64,000 nt of DNA from Amycolatopsis balhimycina FH 1894 (GTDB lineage: Bacteria; Actinomycetota; Actinomycetes; Mycobacteriales; Pseudonocardiaceae), in NCBI RefSeq assembly GCF_000384295.1, contig NZ_KB913037.1:10119508-10183507 (forward strand), read 5' to 3'. A program made the position numbers and the translations under genes. Every line of letters starts with the position of its first letter. Position 1 is the stretch's first letter. A model generated the notes under the pieces. The model saw only the letters and a program-made list of their open reading frames with translations, was not told the origin of the DNA and ran no database searches. Positions 58,399 to 64,000 of this stretch are shown here, one piece after another.

Positions 58399-59601
58399 AT
58401 GACGACCACCGAGATTCCCGAGTTCCCGATGCCCCGGGCCGCGGGCTGCCCGTTCGACCCGCCACCCGCCGCCCGCGCGCTGCAGGAGGAGACCCCGCTC
58501 GCCCGTGTCCGGCTGTGGGACGGCAGCACGCCGTGGCTGGTGACCCGCTACGCCGACCAGCGGGCGCTGCTGGTGGATCCCCGGGTCAGCGCCGACATCA
58601 CCCGGCCCGGGTACCCGAGCCCCGCGCCGTTGCCGAAGGGCGGCACCGGGTTCGGCTTCATCCTGATGGACAACCCGGAGCACGCGCGGCTGCGCAAGAT
58701 GGTGACGGCGCCGTTCACGATCCGCCGGGTCGCCGCGATGCGCCCGGCCGTGCAGCGGATCGTCGACGACCTGATCGACGAGCTGCTGGCCGGCCCGAAC
58801 CCGGTGGACCTCGTCGAGGCGTTCGCGCTGCCGGTGCCGTCACTGGTGATCTGCGAGCTGCTCGGCGTCCCGTACGCCGACCACGGCTTCTTCCAGGAGA
58901 ACAGCAAGGTCATCGTCCGCCGCGACGCGAAGCCCGAGGAGCGCCTGGCCGGGCATCAGGCGCTGATCGGCTACCTCGACCGGCTGGTGGGGGCGAAGCT
59001 CGAGAATCCCGCCGACGACCTGCTTTCCGGGGTCGCCGCCCGGGTCGCCGCGGGCGAGCTGACCCGGGTCGAAGCGGCGCAAATGGGCCTGCTGCTGCTC
59101 GTCGCCGGCCACGAGACGACGGCGAACATGATCGCGCTCGGCACCCTGGCCCTGCTGGAGCACCCGGACCAATTGGCGCTGCTGCGCGAGAGCGACGATC
59201 CGGCGCTGGTCGCGTCGGCGGTCGAAGAGCTGTTGCGCTACTTGAACATCACGCACAATGGTCGCCGGCGCGTCGCGCTGGAGGACATCGAAATCGCCGG
59301 GGAGACGATCCGCGCGGGCGAGGGCCTGATCATGGCGAGCGACATCGCCAACCGCGATCCGGAGGTCTTCCCGGACGGCGACCGGCTGGACCTGACCCGC
59401 GACGCGCACCGGCACGTGGCCTTCGGCTTCGGCGTCCACCAGTGCCTCGGGCAGCCGCTGGCCCGGCTGGAGCTGCAGGTCGTCTACAGCACGCTGTACC
59501 GGCGGATCCCGACCCTGGCGCCGGCCGTCGAGCCGGGGAAGATCCCGTTCAAGCACGACGGATCGGTGTACGGCGTGCACGAGCTGCCGGTCACCTGGTG
59601 A
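58399..59601 (+). CDS. Cytochrome P450 (CYP105-like)
   Basis: A 400-residue bacterial class I P450. The I-helix motif is AGHETTANMIALG, the K-helix ExxR is EELLRYL, and the heme-binding loop is FGFGVHQCLGQPLAR with Cys349 as the iron ligand. ATG 58399 follows GGAGGAACG. It needs a ferredoxin and reductase from elsewhere; none is encoded next to it. Monooxygenation of a xenobiotic or natural product is expected, together with the divergent exporter. CYP105-like by overall pattern; subfamily is uncertain. Confidence 0.92.
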   Translation: MTTTEIPEFPMPRAAGCPFDPPPAARALQEETPLARVRLWDGSTPWLVTRYADQRALLVDPRVSADITRPGYPSPAPLPKGGTGFGFILMDNPEHARLRKMVTAPFTIRRVAAMRPAVQRIVDDLIDELLAGPNPVDLVEAFALPVPSLVICELLGVPYADHGFFQENSKVIVRRDAKPEERLAGHQALIGYLDRLVGAKLENPADDLLSGVAARVAAGELTRVEAAQMGLLLLVAGHETTANMIALGTLALLEHPDQLALLRESDDPALVASAVEELLRYLNITHNGRRRVALEDIEIAGETIRAGEGLIMASDIANRDPEVFPDGDRLDLTRDAHRHVAFGFGVHQCLGQPLARLELQVVYSTLYRRIPTLAPAVEPGKIPFKHDGSVYGVHELPVTW

Positions 59602-59602
59602 G

Positions 59603-60256
59603 TCAGACGCTGCGCAGCACCGAGACGACCGCGCCGAGGATCACCGCGCGGTCGCCGTCGATCACGTCGTAGGCCGGGTTGCGGGGCTCGAGGTACACGT
59701 GCCCGTCACGGCGGCGGTAGACCTTCACCGTCGCCTCCTCGTCGATCATCGCCGCGACGATCTGCCCCGAGTGCGCTTCGGACTGCTGCTTCACCACGAC
59801 GATGTCGCCGTCGCAGATGGCCGCGTCGATCATCGAGTCGCCGCGGACGCGCAGCCCGAAGACAGTGCCCCGGCCGGTCAGGTCGCGTGGCAGCTTGAGG
59901 ACGTCGTCGACGTGCTCGACCGCCGAGATCGGCGTGCCGGCGGCGATGTCGCCGACCACGGGCACCGGGACCGAGTCGTTGTCTTCGGCGGACGCGCTGC
60001 CGTGCAGGAAGGCGCGTACGTCCATCGGGCGCGACACGGTCGCGCCGCGGCGGAGGAAGCCCTTGTCTTCGAGGGCGGCCAGGTGCTTCGAGACCGAAGA
60101 CGTCGACTGCAGGCCGACGGCTTCGCCGATTTCGCGCGTGCTGGGGGAGTAGCCGTGCTGGACCACCCAGTCCCGGATCGCGACCAGGATCCGCTGCTGC
60201 CGCTGCGGAAGCGCCGAAGGGTCGAGGTGCTCGAACGTGTCGTCGTAGGTGGTCAC
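59603..60256 (-). CDS. LexA-like repressor/protease (paralogue)
   Basis: A 217-residue LexA-fold protein. Residues about 15-75 are the winged-helix HTH (QQRILVAIRDWVVQHGYSPS, TREIGEAVGLQSTSSVSKHL). The autocleavage site Ala-Gly lies in GDIAAGTPI, and the catalytic dyad is the serine of RGDSMIDA and the lysine of TVKVYRR, so RecA-dependent self-cleavage is possible. The sequence differs from the usual actinobacterial LexA, and no GAAC-n4-GTTC or CGAAC-n-GTTCG box was found upstream, so it is probably a second, specialised LexA rather than the SOS master repressor. The tail-to-tail neighbour is P450. Confidence 0.88.
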   Translation of the reverse strand: MTTYDDTFEHLDPSALPQRQQRILVAIRDWVVQHGYSPSTREIGEAVGLQSTSSVSKHLAALEDKGFLRRGATVSRPMDVRAFLHGSASAEDNDSVPVPVVGDIAAGTPISAVEHVDDVLKLPRDLTGRGTVFGLRVRGDSMIDAAICDGDIVVVKQQSEAHSGQIVAAMIDEEATVKVYRRRDGHVYLEPRNPAYDVIDGDRAVILGAVVSVLRSV

Positions 60257-60356
60257 CGGCGGAATCCTAGAGGCTGCGGCCCGCCCGCCGCCGCCCGGTC
60301 CCGGCCCGTGGCGTGCGCGTTCGCGTCCACTGTGGCCGGTCGCCCGCCGGACTTCA

Positions 60357-60403
60357 CCCGTCCGGGGACGTGCCCACCCCTAGACGGCACGTCCCCGGAC
60401 GGG
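60357..60403 (-). terminator. 18-bp perfect hairpin
   Basis: CCCGTCCGGGGACGTGCC (60357-60374) pairs exactly with GGCACGTCCCCGGACGGG (60386-60403), 11-base loop, right after the stop of the 41-residue gene. A probable terminator of that leftward gene before the lexA promoter region. Confidence 0.75.
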
Positions 60404-60408
60404 CCGGA

Positions 60409-60534
60409 CTACCCCGGGTTTCGCCTGCGGGCGCGATCCACCAGGCGCCTCAGCCGCCGTCGCCAGCGCCGGGCCGCCGCGAACTCGTGCTGGACCTCGG
60501 TGACGCGGGTCCGGACGTAGGTGTCGTTGATCAT
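60409..60534 (-). CDS. Tiny Arg-rich basic protein (41 aa)
   Basis: A 41-residue protein, MINDTYVRTRVTEVQHEFAA then a block with about 13 arginines near the C-terminus (RRWRRRLRRLVDRARRR). ATG 60534 has a strong AAGGAGC 4 bases upstream and a perfect terminator hairpin follows the stop, so it is probably real. It could bind nucleic acid or the membrane. It is divergent from the second AfsR-type regulator. Confidence 0.65.
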   Translation of the reverse strand: MINDTYVRTRVTEVQHEFAAARRWRRRLRRLVDRARRRNPG

Positions 60535-60654
60535 CACAGCTCCTTCGGCCGCCGTTCGGTGTCTTCACCGTGCGCCGGAGCCCTTCGGAAAACCTTGGAC
60601 AAGCCTTGCCCGGATGCCGCCGATCGCCCATACCCTGGAGGCAGGGAGGGAACG

Positions 60655-63492
60655 GTGGTGGCAGACCTGCGGGTGCTCGGGGCCGTCGAGGTCGTGGCCG
60701 GGGGAACCCGGCTCGACGTCGGGCACGCGCGTCAGCGTGACGTCCTGGCCGTGCTGCTCCTCGACGTCGGCCAGGTGGTGCCGGTCGACCGGCTCGTCGA
60801 CCGCGTGTGGGGGGAGCGGCCGCCGCGGCAGCCGAGGAACGCCCTCTACGGGTACGTGTCCCGGCTGCGCGGGGTCCTGGCCGCCCTGGACGGCGTGACG
60901 ATCGAGCGTGACCGCGGCGGCTACGTCCTCGCCGCCGACCCGCTGGCCGTGGACGTCCACCGGTTCGAAAGCCTCCTCCGGCGGGCGCGGGCTACGGCGG
61001 ACGACCACGCGGCACTCGCGCTGTACGACGAGGCCTTGGCACTGTGGCGGGGGACGCCGCTCAGCGAGCTGGACTCGCCGTGGGTGGACAGCGTCCGCGG
61101 CGAGCTGGAGCGCAAGCACGAAACAGCCGTCCTGGACCGCGACGACCTGCGGTTGCGCACCGGCGCCCACGCCGCCGTGCTCGCCCGGTCCGTCCCGGAC
61201 GGTGTGACCGGCGAACGGGCGGCCGCGCAGCGGATCGAGGCGCTGTTCCTCGACGGCCGCCCGGCGGACGCGCTGCGCGAGTACGAACGGGTCCGCTCAC
61301 GCCTGGCGGACGAGCTCGGCGCCGACCCGGGGCCGCGGCTGCGCGGCCTGCACGAACGCATCCTGGCCGGCGGTGGGCCGGACACCGGGCGGCCGGTGCC
61401 CCGGCAGCTCCCGGCCGCACCGTCCGCCTTCACCGGCCGCACCGCGGAACTGGCGGCACTCGACCGGATGCTCGCCGCCGAGGGTGCGGTGGCGGTGATC
61501 TCCGGCGCGGGTGGCCTCGGGAAGACCTGGCTGGCCGTGCGCTGGGCGACCGGCCACGCGGACCGGTTTCCCGACGGGCAGCTCCACGTCGACCTCCGCG
61601 GCTTCGACCCGGCCCACGAACCGGTGCCCGCCGAGCGGGCCGTCCGCGGATTCCTCAGCGCGCTCGGCGTTGCCCCGGCGTCGATTCCGCCGGAGCCGGA
61701 CGGGCAAGCGGCGCTGTACCGGACCCTCACGGCCCAGCGCGGGCTGCTCGTGGTGCTCGACAACGCGCGCGACACCGGGCACGTCGTCCCGCTGCTGCCC
61801 GGCGGATCCGCCTGTTCGGTCCTGATCACGAGCCGGCACGAGCTCGGCGGCCTGCTCACCACGCACGGCGCGAGCGCGCTGCCGCTGCGCACCCTCGACG
61901 ACCACCAGGCGCGGGAACTGCTCACCCACAAGCTGGGCGCGGCCCGGCTGGCCGAAGAACCCGAGGCGGGCCGGGAAATCCTGCGCCAGTGCGGGGGAAT
62001 GGCACTGGCACTGGCGATCGTCGCCGCCCGGGTGGCCGCGCAGCCGGGAAGCCGGCTGGCCGCGCTGGCCGCCGAACTGCGCGAAAGCCGGCTCGACGCT
62101 CTCGATACCGGCGAGCTGACCGCGAGCCTGCGTGCGGTGTTCGACGCCTCCTACCACTCACTCGACCCGGGTTCCGCCGCCGCGTTCCGCCTGCTCGGGA
62201 TAGTGCCCACCGGCGACGTCGGGCGCGCGGCCGCGATCGCCGTGCTCGGCGACGCCCGGCCCCTGCGCGTACTGCGCGCCGCCAACCTCCTGGAGGAGAA
62301 CCCGCCCGGCCGGTTCCGGATGCACGACCTCGTCAAGCTCTACGCCGCCGAGCTCGCGGCCCGGGTCGACGACCCCGGTACCCGGCTCGCCGCGTGGACG
62401 CGGCTGTTCGACCACTATCTGTGCTGGGCCTCGGCGGCGATGGACCTGTTCTCGCCCCACGAGCCCTACATGCGGCCACCGGCCGGGCGGTCGGCCGGGC
62501 CGCAACCGCGGTTCGCGGGTACCCAGGCCGGCCGGGCCTGGCTGGACGCCGAGTGGACCACCATGCTGACGCTGGCCACGAGCGCCCCGGAAGCCCTGGC
62601 CGGGCACGTGGTCCGGTTGGCGGCGACGCTGTGGCGGTACCTGGACATCGCGGCGCACTACCACGAGGCACTCACCCTCCACACGACCGCTCTCGCCGCG
62701 GCTCGCTCCGGCACGCCGGAAGAGGCTTTCGCTCGCCAGGCCGTCGAGGTGGCCTTGATCCGGCTCGGCCGCTACGACGAAGCCGCCGGTCATCTCGAGC
62801 AGGTCCTGGCCTTCGCGCTGGACCAGGGGAACGACCTTCTCGAGAGCCTGGTCCGCTTCGGCTTCGCCACCATCGACGACATGCGCGGCCGGCGCCCGGC
62901 CGCCCGTGAGCAGTGCGAGCTCGCCCTCGCCGCCGCCCGCCGGACCGGTCACGCGCTGCTGGAAGGGATCGCGCTGTGCAACCTCGGCGAGCACTACCAC
63001 TGGTGCGGTGACCACCGGGCGGCGATCGACCACCTGGAACGCAGCGGCGCGATCGCGCGGGAGCTGGGGTCGGCGGGACTCGGCGGACCGGTGCTCGCCG
63101 CGCTGGGCAGCGTCTACGCCGGCCTGGGGCGGCACGACGAAGCCGACGACCACTTCCGCCGTGCCCTGGATTTCGCCAGGACCGGGAACACGAACCTCGA
63201 AGTCTCGGCGCTCAACGACTTCGCGGACACGAAGACCGGCGCCGAGGCGATCGAGCGGTACGAGGAGGCGCTCGAGCTCGCCCGGCGAACCGGCCACCTG
63301 CGTGAGCTCGCCCGGGCGCATCACGGCCTGGGGCGGGTGTACCTGGCGGACGGGAACGACACAGAAGCGCAAGTTCACCTCGAAGCGGCGTTGGCCGCGT
63401 ACACCGCGCTTCGCACACCGGATGCCGACGACGTGCGTGCCCTGCTCGACCCGTCCTCGGAGAACCCGGGAAACGGTGGTGCGACGACATGA
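60655..63492 (+). CDS. AfsR/SARP-type regulator (BTAD, NB-ARC, TPR)
   Basis: A 945-residue activator of the same class as 26605-29718: OmpR-type HTH at about 1-95 (DLRVLGAVEVVAGGTRLDVG, LVDRVWGERPPRQPRNALYG), BTAD about 100-250, NB-ARC with Walker A SGAGGLGKTWL, and TPR-like helical repeats at the end (LCNLGEHYHWCGDHRAAIDH). Two adjacent GTG codons (60655, 60658) follow GGGAGGG; 60655 is listed but 60658 has an 8-base spacing. Its stop overlaps the start of the next gene (ATGA), so the downstream partner is translationally coupled, which is less usual for this class. Confidence 0.9.
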   Translation: MVADLRVLGAVEVVAGGTRLDVGHARQRDVLAVLLLDVGQVVPVDRLVDRVWGERPPRQPRNALYGYVSRLRGVLAALDGVTIERDRGGYVLAADPLAVDVHRFESLLRRARATADDHAALALYDEALALWRGTPLSELDSPWVDSVRGELERKHETAVLDRDDLRLRTGAHAAVLARSVPDGVTGERAAAQRIEALFLDGRPADALREYERVRSRLADELGADPGPRLRGLHERILAGGGPDTGRPVPRQLPAAPSAFTGRTAELAALDRMLAAEGAVAVISGAGGLGKTWLAVRWATGHADRFPDGQLHVDLRGFDPAHEPVPAERAVRGFLSALGVAPASIPPEPDGQAALYRTLTAQRGLLVVLDNARDTGHVVPLLPGGSACSVLITSRHELGGLLTTHGASALPLRTLDDHQARELLTHKLGAARLAEEPEAGREILRQCGGMALALAIVAARVAAQPGSRLAALAAELRESRLDALDTGELTASLRAVFDASYHSLDPGSAAAFRLLGIVPTGDVGRAAAIAVLGDARPLRVLRAANLLEENPPGRFRMHDLVKLYAAELAARVDDPGTRLAAWTRLFDHYLCWASAAMDLFSPHEPYMRPPAGRSAGPQPRFAGTQAGRAWLDAEWTTMLTLATSAPEALAGHVVRLAATLWRYLDIAAHYHEALTLHTTALAAARSGTPEEAFARQAVEVALIRLGRYDEAAGHLEQVLAFALDQGNDLLESLVRFGFATIDDMRGRRPAAREQCELALAAARRTGHALLEGIALCNLGEHYHWCGDHRAAIDHLERSGAIARELGSAGLGGPVLAALGSVYAGLGRHDEADDHFRRALDFARTGNTNLEVSALNDFADTKTGAEAIERYEEALELARRTGHLRELARAHHGLGRVYLADGNDTEAQVHLEAALAAYTALRTPDADDVRALLDPSSENPGNGGATT

Positions 63493-64000
63493 CACCCGGC
63501 GTGGTCATCCAGGTTCGGCCGCCCGACGTCGTCGGGCCGCTGCGCCTCGGCGCCACCGACGAAGAAACCCTGGAGACGCTCCGGCGGCTCGGTGAACCCG
63601 TGTTCCTGTGCGGGTTCCAGGGCGGCCGCCCGGGATGGGGCGTCGACCGGCCGTCGGGCGTGTCCCTCTACTGCCACTTCGACGCGACCGACCGCGTCGA
63701 AGCGATCCAGCTCGGCAGCCCCGATCGCGCGGACGCGGTGATCTACGACGGACTCGACCTCTTCCGGACACCGGCCGACGAAGTCGTCGCCGCGCTCCGC
63801 GCGAGAACGGCTGTAACCGGGGACGAGAACGGGCACACCTACCACGCGCCCGGCCTGTTCCTGTCCCTCTGGCGGCCCGTGACCCCGGAAGAGCTCGGTA
63901 ACGAGGACGAAGACTGGGACGGACGCTTCTTCGCCACCGCGCTCGTCGCCCTGCCCGGCTATCGGCGGCTGTACTGCGCGACCGGTATGCCGCACAGTAT
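63489..64000 (+). CDS. Hypothetical protein, partial at window edge
   Basis: ATG 63489 overlaps the regulator stop; the frame is open to the window end (about 170 codons seen). Sequence: VVIQVRPPDVVGPLRLGATD, LFLCGFQGGRPGWGVDRPSG, YCHFDATDRVEAIQLGSPDR, WRPVTPEELGNEDEDWDGRF. GC-rich codons fit a real gene. No family was recognised; alternating strands and helices and the absence of a signal peptide suggest a soluble cytoplasmic protein. Coupling to the AfsR-type regulator suggests a related function, such as a partner or target. Continuation beyond 64000 is unknown. Confidence 0.7.
   Translation, partial: MTPGVVIQVRPPDVVGPLRLGATDEETLETLRRLGEPVFLCGFQGGRPGWGVDRPSGVSLYCHFDATDRVEAIQLGSPDRADAVIYDGLDLFRTPADEVVAALRARTAVTGDENGHTYHAPGLFLSLWRPVTPEELGNEDEDWDGRFFATALVALPGYRRLYCATGMPHS

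Noticed and set aside
60257..60356. SOS box in the LexA-like gene promoter
   Set aside because: No GAAC-n4-GTTC or similar palindrome was found by eye; nearby GTTCG occurrences lack a second half-site.
1..64000. CRISPR arrays, rRNA genes and complete insertion sequences
   Set aside because: No regularly spaced direct repeats, rRNA segments or transposase genes were recognised; the repeated hairpins are single copies at gene ends, not arrays.

Overview
The window looks like a chromosome segment of a very GC-rich filamentous actinobacterium, most likely Amycolatopsis or another member of the Pseudonocardiaceae. This is inferred from codons ending almost always in G or C, frequent ATGA/GTGA start-stop overlaps, AfsR/SARP-type giant regulators, DUF5753/DUF6879 regulatory genes and a Shedu-type defence gene. 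No 16S or ribosomal marker is present, so the genus is an inference.

Region 1 (about 0.2-17.6 kb) is a surface-sugar locus. It encodes isomerase, bifunctional kinase/adenylyltransferase and phosphatase for ADP-heptose (GmhA 10127-10687, HldE 8763-10130, a GmhB-like HAD domain fused to a glycosyltransferase 1304-2782). It also encodes two GT9 heptosyltransferase-like proteins, a UDP-xylose pair (UDP-glucose dehydrogenase 5792-7114, UDP-glucuronate decarboxylase 12474-13439), a carbamoyltransferase, a short-chain dehydrogenase, two GT2 and two GT4-like enzymes. An aldehyde dehydrogenase and a FUSC-family transporter are interleaved. Together they predict a heptose- and pentose-containing, possibly carbamoylated glycan or glycoconjugate in a Gram-positive that has no LPS.

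Region 2 (17.7-26.4 kb) holds redox and stress-type genes: zinc alcohol dehydrogenase, CocE/NonD hydrolase, phytoene-dehydrogenase-like oxidoreductase, SRPBCC protein, YihY membrane protein, VOC protein and an acyl-CoA ligase. Several promoters resemble the actinobacterial SigB type (GTTT-n15-GGGTAA). The acyl-CoA ligase promoter carries a KstR-like palindrome. Region 3 (26.6-41.8 kb) has a 1037-residue AfsR-type regulator, a series of secreted proteins (DUF4394, alpha/beta hydrolase, PQQ-type sugar dehydrogenase with PKD domain, DUF1906-like), a membrane-tethered ECF sigma factor fused to its own anti-sigma-like zinc finger, and a decayed ArsR/MFS pair. Region 4 (41.8-46.2 kb) is an SDR-esterase-TetR operon plus a DHA2 drug exporter.

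Region 5 (46.4-54.2 kb) is an accessory island next to two tandem tRNA-Val genes. A leftward seven-gene block carries a small protein, DUF6879, an XRE/DUF5753 regulator, a radical SAM enzyme, a DnaQ-type exonuclease, a thymidylate-kinase-like enzyme and a small truncated protein. It is followed by an AT-richer, clearly foreign HEPN-like plus Shedu (DUF4263) pair and a recombinase-type HTH fragment. The defence pair and the radical SAM/nucleotide kinase operon are the best candidates for an undescribed system. Region 6 (54.2-64 kb) returns to ordinary chromosome: TetR with a tandem operator and a methyltransferase, DUF4287, SDR, MFS exporter divergent from a cytochrome P450, a LexA-like repressor, a tiny Arg-rich protein and a second AfsR-type regulator coupled to a gene cut by the window edge.

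A recurrent family of perfect intergenic hairpins (23-27 bp arms) sits at the 3' ends of genes, mostly between convergent pairs, with compensatory arm changes between copies. Two distant promoters (41855-41874 and 58325-58344) share a 17/20 identical operator, probably read by the TetR at 43846-44490.
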